Shown: positions 34,899 through 42,914 of the stretch, piece by piece
How positions within the stretch are numbered: position 1 is the stretch's first letter
How the letters are laid out: the number at the start of each line of letters is the position of its first letter
Assembly: GCA_014138725.1 (NCBI GenBank)
Contig: JACJID010000009.1
Span: forward strand, 186,001 to 250,000
Direction of reading: 5' to 3'
DNA: 64,000 bases
From: Kutzneria viridogrisea
GTDB taxonomy: Bacteria; Actinomycetota; Actinomycetes; Mycobacteriales; Pseudonocardiaceae
Translations under genes and position numbers: made by a program
Notes under the pieces: model-generated
The model's input: only the letters and a program-made list of their open reading frames with translations
The model's database searches: none
Told to the model about the DNA's origin: nothing

Positions 34899-35141
34899 CG
34901 CACCTCCTCGACGAACCGGAACGGTCTGGGTGCGGATTGTCACACCCGCAGCGCCGCGACGCCGCTCAAGGGCGGCGTCACTGAAGTGCAACGAACACGC
35001 CGGGCAGAGGTTACTGGCCAGTTTCGTCCAAACGGGAGGCGTTGCTCAGCTGTTATCCACCTCTCAGCTCAGTCAATCCAGCCAAACGGGACGCGAACCC
35101 GACAAATCCGGCCACCCGAACGGGCGAGTGGCCACACAGCA
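34899..35141 (-). promoter_or_regulatory. mkl-mce operon upstream region
   Basis: The 243 bases between the rplL terminator and mkl hold no gene. A TTGACT at 35071-35076 (minus strand) is followed by GGATAACA near 35051-35058, but the spacer of 13-15 bases is short, so this is only a weak promoter candidate. The operon must start here because the terminator at 35142-35178 separates it from rplJ-rplL. Confidence 0.35.
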
Positions 35142-35178
35142 GAAGCCCCCTGCCCGCGCAACGCGGACAGGGGGCTTC
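35142..35178 (-). terminator. rplJ-rplL terminator
   Basis: Inverted repeat GAAGCCCCCTGCCCGCG / CGCGGACAGGGGGCTTC, 17 base pairs with one mismatch and a three-base loop, 22 bases after the rplL stop. It separates the ribosomal stalk operon from mkl-mce. Confidence 0.9.
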
Positions 35179-35200
35179 GTGGGGCGCTGGGCCCCTGAGA

Positions 35201-35587
35201 TCACTTGAGGGTGATCTTGGCGCCAGCGGCCTCGAGCTTCTCCTTGGCGGCCTCGGCGGCCTCCTTGGCGACCTTCTCCAGGACCGGCTTCGGAGCGGAC
35301 TCGACCAGCTCCTTGGCCTCCTTCAGGCCCAGGCCGGAGACGACCTCGCGGACGACCTTGATGACCTGGATCTTCTTGTCGCCAGCGGACTCCAGGACGA
35401 CGTCGAACTCGTCCTGCTCCTCGGCGGCCTCAGCGGCGGCCGGGGCGCCACCGACGGCGGCGACGGCGACGGGAGCAGCGGCGGTGACCTCGAAGGTCTC
35501 CTCGAACTGCTTCACGAACGCGGACAGCTCCAGGAGGGTCATCTCCTTGAAAGCGTCGAGCAGCTCTTCGGTGCTGAGCTTAGCCAT
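35201..35587 (-). CDS. rplL: 50S ribosomal protein L7/L12
   Basis: 128 residues. N-terminal dimerisation helices ([27 protein letters not shown]), an A- and P-rich hinge, and the globular C-terminal domain with [17 protein letters not shown] and [14 protein letters not shown] motifs. L7/L12 forms the flexible stalk that recruits EF-Tu and EF-G. It follows rplJ by 63 bases. Confidence 0.98.
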   Translation of the reverse strand: MAKLSTEELLDAFKEMTLLELSAFVKQFEETFEVTAAAPVAVAAVGGAPAAAEAAEEQDEFDVVLESAGDKKIQVIKVVREVVSGLGLKEAKELVESAPKPVLEKVAKEAAEAAKEKLEAAGAKITLK

Positions 35588-35650
35588 GATGGCGTTCCTT
35601 CCTGTACTTCACAACGGGCCGCCATGCTGGCGGGAATGGCTTGGGGTGGT

Positions 35651-36196
35651 TCAGCTCTCGGCCGGAGCCTCGGCCGGGGCGTCCGCGGCCTTCTTCTCCT
35701 GCAGCGCGGCGGCCAGCCTGGCGACCTGCGAGGCCGGAGCCTGGAACAGGCCGGCAGCCTTGGCCAGGTTGCCCTTCATCGCACCGGCCAGCTTGGCCAG
35801 CAGGACCTCGCGCGAGTCGAGGTCGGCGATCTGGGTGACCTCGTCCACGGACAGCGCGCGGCCGTCCATGTAGCCGCCCTTGATGACAAGGGCCTTGTTG
35901 TCCTTCGCGAAGTCGCGCAGCGCCTTGGCCGCGTCCACCGGCTCACCCTCGACGAAGGTGATGGCGGTCGGACCGACCAGCAGGCTCTCCAGACCCTGCA
36001 CACCAGCGTCCTCGGCGGCACGCTTGACCAGGGTGTTCTTCGCAACGGTGTACGTGGCGCCCTTGCCGAGAGCACGCCGCAGCGTGGTGAGCTGCGCCAT
36101 GGACAGACCGCGGTACTCAGTGACAACCGCAGCCGAGCTGGACTTGAACTTCTCCGAGATCTCAGCAACGGCCGTAACCTTGCCGGGCTTCGCCAT
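35651..36196 (-). CDS. rplJ: 50S ribosomal protein L10
   Basis: 181 residues from ATG at 36196, supported by GAGGAGG and by the standard N-terminus [20 protein letters not shown]; upstream in-frame codons belong to the RNA leader. The rRNA-binding domain ([16 protein letters not shown]...) is followed by the C-terminal L7/L12-binding helix. L10 with L12 normally represses its own operon by binding the leader described at 36287-36426. Confidence 0.98.
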   Translation of the reverse strand: MAKPGKVTAVAEISEKFKSSSAAVVTEYRGLSMAQLTTLRRALGKGATYTVAKNTLVKRAAEDAGVQGLESLLVGPTAITFVEGEPVDAAKALRDFAKDNKALVIKGGYMDGRALSVDEVTQIADLDSREVLLAKLAGAMKGNLAKAAGLFQAPASQVARLAAALQEKKAADAPAEAPAES

Positions 36197-36254
36197 GGTC
36201 GCCTCCTCTCTGCTTGGTAGCGGGGAGACCGCCAGGAAGCGAAGGAGGGCAACG

Positions 36255-36286
36255 AAAAACGCCCCGGCGCATTCGGCACGGGGCGT
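36255..36286 (-). terminator. Attenuator in the rplJ leader
   Basis: On the transcript strand ACGCCCCG and CGGGGCGT form an eight-base-pair stem around a 12-base loop, followed directly by a run of five Us. This is a classical intrinsic terminator placed 59 bases upstream of the rplJ start and downstream of the L10-leader structure, so it can act as an attenuator. Confidence 0.8.
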
Positions 36287-36426
36287 CACAGTCACGATCG
36301 CGACCACCAGGGTCACGCGGTACTTGCCTCGTCCTCCTGCGCGGGCCGCCCGCTCGTTGCGGGACCTTCGTCCGGACACCTGCTGGAGGCGACCGGAAAC
36401 CAGCGGTCTTCGGTAGAACTGCCACG
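36287..36426 (-). ncRNA. Ribosomal protein L10 leader (cis-regulatory RNA)
   Basis: The leader between the promoter and the attenuator contains features of the conserved L10-leader element: GAAGACCGCTGG, then TTTCCGGTCGCC, and a GC-rich region with GGACGAAGGTCCC and GCGGGCGGCCCGC hairpins. In other bacteria L10-(L12) binds this RNA to repress rplJL. Assignment rests on position and recognisable motifs; a covariance search would settle it. Confidence 0.6.
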
Positions 36427-36456
36427 AGTCTAGCAAGCACTGCAGGTCAACACCAA
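36427..36456 (-). promoter_or_regulatory. rplJ-rplL promoter candidate
   Basis: The minus strand has TTGGTG, an 18-base spacer and TAGACT. The same TAGACT -10 is predicted for rpoBC. Transcription would start near 36420, giving a leader of about 225 bases. A TTGACC lies within the spacer but is too near the -10. The promoter is only 28 bases from the divergent gene start at 36484. Confidence 0.55.
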
Positions 36457-36483
36457 AACGGCGGAGCCGATAGCCTGACGCAC

Positions 36484-36999
36484 GTGGCGAAGCAACGGCG
36501 AGCACTGGTGCCGACCGGCATGCTGATCCTGGCCGTGCTCGGCGGGGTCAACTACTTCTTCGCGCCCGCCGACTCGACCGCCGTACCCGGCGGCACCGGC
36601 AGCGGCGGCTCGGCGGGCGGTGTCCAGCAGAACCCGATCCGTCCGCGTTCCCCGCAGGAGACGGTGCGCGCGGTCTACCACTACATCGCGGCCCACAACC
36701 CGTCGCTGGCCTGCGCGATGTTCCTGCCCGACGGGCAGTTGCCCTTCGCGAGCGATCTGCACGGGGCCAACTGCCAGGACGCCGCGGCCAAGATCACCAA
36801 CACCGCGGGCTACGACACCGCGGTCGTGCCCGAGGCCGCGGTCACCACGAGCGGCACGACCTCCACTGTGGACTCCTGCCAGATGACCATCGCCGGGGGC
36901 CAGCGCCTGGGCGTGTTCACGCTGACCAAGCAGCCGGACCTGAGCTGGGCCATCACCGGGCACGCGCCGAGCAACCCGCCGGACTGCCTGACCGGCTGA
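36484..36999 (+). CDS. Hypothetical membrane-anchored protein
   Basis: 171 residues from GTG at 36484; an ATG at 36520 is a shorter alternative. A basic N-terminus ([11 protein letters not shown]) precedes one transmembrane/signal segment ([15 protein letters not shown], about residues 13-27). After a G/S-rich linker there is an extracytoplasmic domain with [26 protein letters not shown], resembling small NTF2-like secreted proteins. Four cysteines (in LACAM, GANCQD, DSCQM, PDCLTG) could form two disulfides. Upstream bases are shared with the rplJ promoter region. Function unknown. Confidence 0.75.
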   Translation: MAKQRRALVPTGMLILAVLGGVNYFFAPADSTAVPGGTGSGGSAGGVQQNPIRPRSPQETVRAVYHYIAAHNPSLACAMFLPDGQLPFASDLHGANCQDAAAKITNTAGYDTAVVPEAAVTTSGTTSTVDSCQMTIAGGQRLGVFTLTKQPDLSWAITGHAPSNPPDCLTG

Positions 37000-37011
37000 G
37001 CCCGCACACGG

Positions 37012-37047
37012 CGAAGGGGCGCACCCCGGGTGGGATGCGCCCCTTCG
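37012..37047. terminator. Bidirectional terminator before rplA stop
   Basis: A perfect 12-bp inverted repeat (CGAAGGGGCGCA and complement) with a 12-base loop lies between the convergent membrane-protein gene (stop 36999) and rplA (stop 37067). Both transcripts can use it. Confidence 0.88.
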
Positions 37048-37066
37048 GCGAGTCGGTTCCGCCTGA

Positions 37067-37783
37067 TCAGGCGTTGGCCTCGTCGCCGAGCAGGTTGCGA
37101 GTGCGGTTCGGGTCCACCGGGATGCCGGGGCCCATGGTGGTGGAGAAGGTGACCTTCTTCAGGTACCGGCCCTTGGCCGCGGACGGCTTGGCACGCAGGA
37201 CCTCGTCCAGCGCCGCGGCGTAGTTCTCGACCAGCTTGTTGGTGTCGAAGGAGGCCTTGCCGATCACCAGGTGCAGGTTGGCCTGCTTGTCCACGCGGAA
37301 GTTGATCTTACCGCCCTTGATGTCCGAGACGGCCTTGGTGACCGCGGGGGTCACGGTGCCGGTCTTCGGGTTCGGCATCAGGCCACGCGGGCCCAGGATG
37401 CGGGCGATGCGACCGACCTTGGCCATCTGGTCGGGGGTGGCGATGGCGGCGTCGAAGTCGAGCCAGCCACCCTGGATGCGCTCGATCAGGTCGTCGCTGC
37501 CGACCGCGTCGGCGCCGGCGGCCTCGGCCTCGGCGGCCTTGTCACCGGTGGCGAACACGATCACTCGGGCGGTCTTGCCGGTGCCGTGCGGCAGGTTGAC
37601 GGTGCCACGGACCATCTGGTCGGCCTTGCGGGGGTCGACACCAAGACGGATCGCGACCTCGACAGTGGCGTCCAGCTTGACCTTGGAGGTCTCCTTGGCG
37701 AGCCCGGCGGCCTCCAGCGGCGTGTACAGCCGCTCGCGGTCCACCAGCTCGGCGGCCTGACGGTAGGCCTTGCTGCGCTTCAT
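37067..37783 (-). CDS. rplA: 50S ribosomal protein L1
   Basis: 238 residues. It begins [22 protein letters not shown] and includes the domain II signature ([23 protein letters not shown]) and [15 protein letters not shown]1 forms the mobile stalk at the E site and can bind its own mRNA. It follows rplK by 78 bases; that gap carries a perfect 16-base palindrome GAGCCAGCGCTGGCTC (37823-37838). Confidence 0.98.
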   Translation of the reverse strand: MKRSKAYRQAAELVDRERLYTPLEAAGLAKETSKVKLDATVEVAIRLGVDPRKADQMVRGTVNLPHGTGKTARVIVFATGDKAAEAEAAGADAVGSDDLIERIQGGWLDFDAAIATPDQMAKVGRIARILGPRGLMPNPKTGTVTPAVTKAVSDIKGGKINFRVDKQANLHLVIGKASFDTNKLVENYAAALDEVLRAKPSAAKGRYLKKVTFSTTMGPGIPVDPNRTRNLLGDEANA

Positions 37784-37861
37784 GACTATCTGTCCCTAAC
37801 TTCCTGGATCAGGTGTGGTACCGAGCCAGCGCTGGCTCTCCCACGGAAAAAGAGTTCTGGG

Positions 37862-38296
37862 TCAGCCTTCGACGGTGATGCCCATGGAGCGGGCGGTACC
37901 GGCGATGATCTTGGCGGCCTGGTCGATGTCGTTCGCGTTCAGGTCGACCATCTTGGACTGCGCGATCTCGCGGACCTGGTCCATGGTGACCTTGGCGACC
38001 TTGGTCTTGTGCGGCTCGCCGCTGCCCTTCTCCACACCGGCGGCCTTGAGCAGCAGCTTCGCGGCCGGCGGGGTCTTGAGCTTGAAGTCGAACGAGCGGT
38101 CTTCGAACACGGAGATCTCGACCGGCACCACGGTGCCACGCTGCGACTCGGTCGCGGCGTTGTAGGCCTTGCAGAACTCCATGATGTTGACGCCGTGCTG
38201 GCCCAGTGCCGGGCCGACGGGCGGCGCCGGGTTGGCCATACCGGCCTTGATCTGCAGCTTGATGATCGCTGCGAGCTTCTTCTTCTTGGGTGGCAT
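37862..38296 (-). CDS. rplK: 50S ribosomal protein L11
   Basis: 144 residues, [35 protein letters not shown], the L11 N-terminal domain with the proline-rich thiostrepton-site segment. The C-terminal RNA-binding domain ends [17 protein letters not shown]11 binds the GTPase centre of 23S rRNA and is required for stringent factor activation. It lies 85 bases downstream of nusG. Confidence 0.98.
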
Positions 38297-38381
38297 TTCG
38301 CGTGTCCTGTGTTGTGTGTGGTTCCGCGCGGAGGCCCTGCCCGCCGCCCGCGTGGCTGCGCGGCTCCCTTGCGGGAACCGG

Positions 38382-39834
<1,453 letters not shown>

Positions 39835-40016
39835 TTGGCTGCTCTCACAGCCGCTCAAGGACAACTTCCACCCTCCCACGTTGTGGCGTGGGATCGGGTG
39901 ACTAGAGGTCCCAGTTCGGAGAGTCTACGGCACGAACGGGTGTGGACTGCAACCGCACAGGTCAGAGCCGGTTTTTTCGCTGGGGCGGGCGGCGCGGGCG
40001 TGCCAGGATGTCGACC

Positions 40017-41246
40017 ATGGCGACAGCTCACGCACCCGCGTCCCGACGTGTCTCGGCCAGGATCGGCGGCATCGCCGAGTCGGCGACCCTGGCGGTGGAC
40101 GCCAAGGCGAAGGCGCTGCGCGCGGCGGGCCGCCCGGTGATCGGGTTCGGTGCGGGCGAGCCGGACTTCCCCACCCCGGAACCGATCGTCGCGGCGGCGG
40201 TGGCGGCGTCCGCCGAGCCCCGCAACCACAGGTACACCCCGGCCGCCGGTCTGCCCGAGCTGCGCGAGGCGATCGCGGCGAAGACCGCGCGCGACTCCGG
40301 CTACCAGGTGCGGCCCGAGCAGGTGCTGGTCACCAACGGCGGCAAGCAGGCGGTCTACCAGGCGTTCGCGACCCTGCTGGACCCGGGCGACGAGGTGCTG
40401 CTGCCCGCCCCGTACTGGACCACCTATCCCGAGGCCGTGTCCCTGGCCGGGGGCGTCCCGGTGCGGGTCACCGCCGACGAGTCCACCGGCTACCTGGTGG
40501 ACGTCGAGCAGCTGGAGGCCGCGCGCACGCCGAGGACCAAGGTGCTGCTGTTCTGCTCGCCGTCCAACCCGACCGGGGCGGTGTACCCGGCCGAGCAGGC
40601 GGAGCGGATCGGCCGGTGGGCGCTGGAGCACGGCATCTGGGTGGTCACCGACGAGATCTACGAGCACCTGGTCTACGACGGGGCCCGCGCGGCCTCGCTG
40701 CCGGTGCTGGTGCCGGAGCTGGCGGACACCTGCGTGGTGCTCAACGGGGTGGCCAAGACCTACGCCATGACCGGCTGGCGGGTCGGCTGGATGGTCTCCC
40801 CGCTGGACGTGACCAGGGCGGCGACGAACCTCCAGTCGCACCTGACGTCGAACGTGTGCAACGTGGCGCAGCGGGCGGCCCTGGCGGCGGTCTCCGGCCC
40901 GCTGGACGCCGTGCACGACATGCGCGCCGCCTTCGACCGCCGCAGGCGCACGATCGTGGAGCTGCTGGCGAAGATCCCCGGGGTGCACTGCCCGACCCCG
41001 CAGGGCGCGTTCTACGCCTACCCCTCGGTGCGCGCCCTGCTGGGCCGGGAGCTGCGCGGGCGGCGGCCCGGTTCCAGCGCCGAGCTGGCCGAGCTGGTGC
41101 TGGAGCACGCCGAGGTGGCCGTGGTGCCCGGGGAGGCGTTCGGCACCCCGGGCTACTTCCGGCTGTCCTACGCCCTCGGTGACGCCGACCTGGTCACCGG
41201 CGTGACCAGGATGGCCGAGTTGCTGGCGGAGATCAGCCCAGCTTGA
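40017..41246 (+). CDS. aspC: PLP-dependent aminotransferase (aspartate aminotransferase type)
   Basis: 409 residues from ATG at 40017, which has AGGA eight bases upstream; ATG at 40008 is possible. Fold-type I class Ib features are intact: [10 protein letters not shown] near residue 44, [34 protein letters not shown] and the PLP lysine in [16 protein letters not shown]. The family makes aspartate or related amino acids from 2-oxo acids and glutamate. It is transcribed against its neighbours and its last 14 bases overlap the hadB 3' end. Confidence 0.93.
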   Translation: MATAHAPASRRVSARIGGIAESATLAVDAKAKALRAAGRPVIGFGAGEPDFPTPEPIVAAAVAASAEPRNHRYTPAAGLPELREAIAAKTARDSGYQVRPEQVLVTNGGKQAVYQAFATLLDPGDEVLLPAPYWTTYPEAVSLAGGVPVRVTADESTGYLVDVEQLEAARTPRTKVLLFCSPSNPTGAVYPAEQAERIGRWALEHGIWVVTDEIYEHLVYDGARAASLPVLVPELADTCVVLNGVAKTYAMTGWRVGWMVSPLDVTRAATNLQSHLTSNVCNVAQRAALAAVSGPLDAVHDMRAAFDRRRRTIVELLAKIPGVHCPTPQGAFYAYPSVRALLGRELRGRRPGSSAELAELVLEHAEVAVVPGEAFGTPGYFRLSYALGDADLVTGVTRMAELLAEISPA

Positions 41247-41658
41247 CCAGGGCGACGGGCCTGCCCAGCACCGACTTGCCCTCGAAGGCCACCGTGACGG
41301 TGATCTTCGCGGTGCCGTCCTCGCTGAGGTCGGTGACCTTGCCGCTGATCTCCAGCAGCGCGCCCTGCTCGTCGTCGGGTACCGGCACGGGGCGGGTGAA
41401 CTTGGTGCCGCACTCGACGATCGCGCCGGGGTCGCCCACCCAGTCGGCGACGAACCGGTTGGCCAGGGCCATGGTGAGCATGCCGTGCGCGATCACCCCG
41501 GGCAGGCCGACCTGTTCGGCGAAGCGCTGGTTCCAGTGGATCGGGTTGAAGTCCCCGGACGCGCCCGCGTAGCGCACCAGGTCGGCCCTGGTGACGTGCA
41601 CCTGGGTCGCGGGCAGCTCGTCGCCCTTGGCCACCTGTGCCGCCGTCAGCCTCGTCAT
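41233..41658 (-). CDS. hadB: (3R)-hydroxyacyl-ACP dehydratase subunit HadB
   Basis: 141 residues, single hotdog/MaoC domain. The hydratase catalytic pair is Asp36 and His41 in [16 protein letters not shown], followed by [12 protein letters not shown]. HadA-HadB heterodimers dehydrate 3-hydroxyacyl-ACP in FAS-II elongation. The order hadA-hadB next to rpmG and secE-nusG is the same as in mycobacteria, but hadC is missing. Its ATG overlaps the stop of the bridging mini-ORF by ATGA. Confidence 0.93.
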   Translation of the reverse strand: MTRLTAAQVAKGDELPATQVHVTRADLVRYAGASGDFNPIHWNQRFAEQVGLPGVIAHGMLTMALANRFVADWVGDPGAIVECGTKFTRPVPVPDDEQGALLEISGKVTDLSEDGTAKITVTVAFEGKSVLGRPVALVKLG

Positions 41659-41711
41659 CGCCGCACCTCGCCGGCGCTCGGTGCGGCGCTTCGCGCGGTC
41701 ACTGTGCTCAC
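41655..41711 (-). CDS. Bridging mini-ORF between hadA and hadB (copy 1)
   Basis: 18 codons: MSTVT followed by [13 protein letters not shown]. The GTG start overlaps the hadA stop (GTGA) and the TGA overlaps the hadB ATG (ATGA). Its end contains GAGG that can serve as hadB Shine-Dalgarno. The last 13 residues recur, with one change, in the mini-ORF at 57119-57199. Whether a peptide accumulates is unknown; it may serve only for translational coupling or be a dispersed DNA repeat. Confidence 0.45.
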   Translation of the reverse strand: MSTVTARSAAPSAGEVRR

Positions 41712-42163
41712 TGGCCCTCGTCCTCTCCCCTGGCGACCAGCAGGCCGATCGCGGTGGTCACGTGCTCGCCGGACTCGGTGCTGATCTCCGCCCGCACGGT
41801 GAGGAAGTCGTTGCCCATCCGGGTCTTGATGTCGTCCACGTGCGCGACGGCGCGGAGCCGGTCGCCCGCGGTGATCGGCCGGTGGTGCACGAAGGTCTGT
41901 TCCCCGTGCACGACCCGGCTGTAGTCCAGGCCGAGCTCCGGGTCGTCGACGATCACCGAGTTGGCGCTCATCGAGATGATCACCGCGAAGGTGGGCGGGG
42001 CGATGACGTCCGGGTACCCGGCGGCGCGGGCGGCTTCGGGGTCGCGGTGCAGCGGGCTGGTGGCCCCGACGGCCTCGGCGAACTCGCGGATCTTCTCCCG
42101 GCCCACCTCGTAGGCGGGGGTCGGCGCATAGCTGCGCCCGACGAAGGACTGGTCCAGTGGCAC
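41708..42163 (-). CDS. hadA: (3R)-hydroxyacyl-ACP dehydratase subunit HadA
   Basis: 151 residues, GTG start (MPLDQSFVGRSYAP). It is an N-terminal-type MaoC dehydratase domain: EKIREFAEAVGATSPLHRDPEAARAAG, then VIAPPTFAVII, and FVHHRPITAGDRL. HadA has the hotdog fold without the catalytic pair and stabilises substrate binding to HadB. It is separated from rpmG by a terminator, so it probably has its own promoter. Confidence 0.93.
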   Translation of the reverse strand: MPLDQSFVGRSYAPTPAYEVGREKIREFAEAVGATSPLHRDPEAARAAGYPDVIAPPTFAVIISMSANSVIVDDPELGLDYSRVVHGEQTFVHHRPITAGDRLRAVAHVDDIKTRMGNDFLTVRAEISTESGEHVTTAIGLLVARGEDEGQ

Positions 42164-42181
42164 GGGGTGAGGCTACACAAA

Positions 42182-42220
42182 CGAGCAGGCCGCCCCGCTG
42201 CTCGCGGGACGGCCTGCTCG
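42182..42220 (-). terminator. rpmG terminator
   Basis: An 11-bp inverted repeat (CGAGCAGGCCG / CGGCCTGCTCG) with a partly paired GC-rich loop lies 21 bases after the rpmG stop and is followed on the minus strand by the T-rich run GTTTGTGT. It isolates rpmG from hadA. Confidence 0.85.
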
Positions 42221-42240
42221 GTGGTCTGCGGTAACCCGGG

Positions 42241-42405
42241 TCAGCGGGTTTCCTTGTGCGCACGGTGCGTGCCGCAGTTCGGGCAGAACTTCTTGATCTC
42301 CAGGCGGTCCGGGTCGTTGCGCCGGTTCTTCCTGGTGATGTAGTTGCGGTGCTTGCACTCCTCGCACGCGAGGGTGATCTTCGGCCGAACGTCGGTCGCC
42401 GCCAC
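42241..42405 (-). CDS. rpmG: 50S ribosomal protein L33, zinc-binding form
   Basis: 54 residues from GTG at 42405: [20 protein letters not shown]... to HRAHKETR. Two CXXC pairs (Cys14/17 and Cys41/44) show this is the zinc-containing C+ form, the copy normally used when zinc is sufficient. Position next to hadA, tRNA-Met and tRNA-Thr is conserved in Actinobacteria. Confidence 0.95.
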   Translation of the reverse strand: MAATDVRPKITLACEECKHRNYITRKNRRNDPDRLEIKKFCPNCGTHRAHKETR

Positions 42406-42440
42406 GGGGTCACCTTCCTAACGTCTAGTTCCCCCGTGCT

Positions 42441-42529
42441 GGGGGTCCAGGGGGCTTGCCCCCTGGCCTGGGGTCTGGGGCGCGAGCCCCAGGATGGGCG
42501 GAGCGACCTGGTTCGCGCTCTCCGCGAAC
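42441..42529 (-). repeat. tRNA-downstream double hairpin, copy A
   Basis: Downstream of tRNA-Met. On the plus strand the block reads GGGGGTCCAGGGGG..., then CTGGGGCGCGAGCCCCAG (hairpin 1), then GTTCGCG-CTCTC-CGCGAAC (hairpin 2, 42511-42529). The constant apex CGCTCTCCG and the CTGGGG/CCCCAG stem are shared with copies B and C. It probably ends tRNA transcription or guides 3' processing. Confidence 0.7.
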
Positions 42530-42546
42530 ACGGGTCCCCCGTCGCG

Positions 42547-42619
42547 TAGCGATGGCCGGACTTGAACCGGCGACACAGCGATTATGAGTCGCTTGCTCTA
42601 CCAACTGAGCTACACCGCC
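42547..42619 (-). tRNA. metT: tRNA-Met, elongator (anticodon CAT)
   Basis: 73 bases including discriminator A. 5' GGCGGTG pairs with 3' CATCGCT (two G-T pairs). The anticodon loop is CTCATAA, anticodon CAT at 42584-42586; the T-loop is GTTCAAGTC. The 5' end lacks the C1-A72 mismatch typical of initiators, so it is elongator tRNA-Met. CCA is not encoded. Confidence 0.96.
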
Positions 42620-42650
42620 ATACCAACAACCACTTCCCCACCCCCTGTGA

Positions 42651-42751
42651 TGGGGGTCCAGGGGGCGAAGCCCTCCTGGCTGGGGGTCTGGGGCGCGAGC
42701 CCCAGAATACACAGCGAAGCGGCCATGTCCGCGCTCTCCGCGAACATGGCC
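42651..42751 (-). repeat. tRNA-downstream double hairpin, copy B
   Basis: Downstream of tRNA-Thr. It has GGGGGTCCAGGGGG, CTGGGGCGCGAGCCCCAG and the hairpin GGCCATGTCCGCG-CTCTC-CGCGAACATGGCC (42721-42751, one mismatch). The lower stem differs completely from copy A yet stays paired, while the apex is unchanged. It is in the spacer between tRNA-Thr and tRNA-Met. Confidence 0.7.
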
Positions 42752-42763
42752 TCCCCACCGCTG

Positions 42764-42836
42764 AGCCCCAATACGGAATCGAACCGTAGACCTTCTCCTT
42801 ACCATGGAGACGCTCTGCCGACTGAGCTATTGGGGC
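42764..42836 (-). tRNA. thrT: tRNA-Thr (anticodon GGT)
   Basis: 73 bases including discriminator T. Acceptor GCCCCAA / TTGGGGC is perfect. The anticodon stem TCTCC/GGAGA encloses ATGGTAA with anticodon GGT at 42801-42803. T-loop GTTCGATTC. The thrT-metT-rpmG order is the usual actinobacterial one. Confidence 0.97.
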
Positions 42837-42914
42837 CTTGCTCTTGCGGAGCGATTAGAACTCTACAAGACGACCCCCCGGATCGCGAAATCGGGGGGTC
42901 CCTCCCGACCTGGG

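Noticed and set aside
35050..35076. TTGACT...GGATAACA as mkl promoter
   Set aside because: Spacer of 13-15 bases is too short for a confident sigma-70-type promoter; kept only as a weak candidate inside the upstream-region entry.
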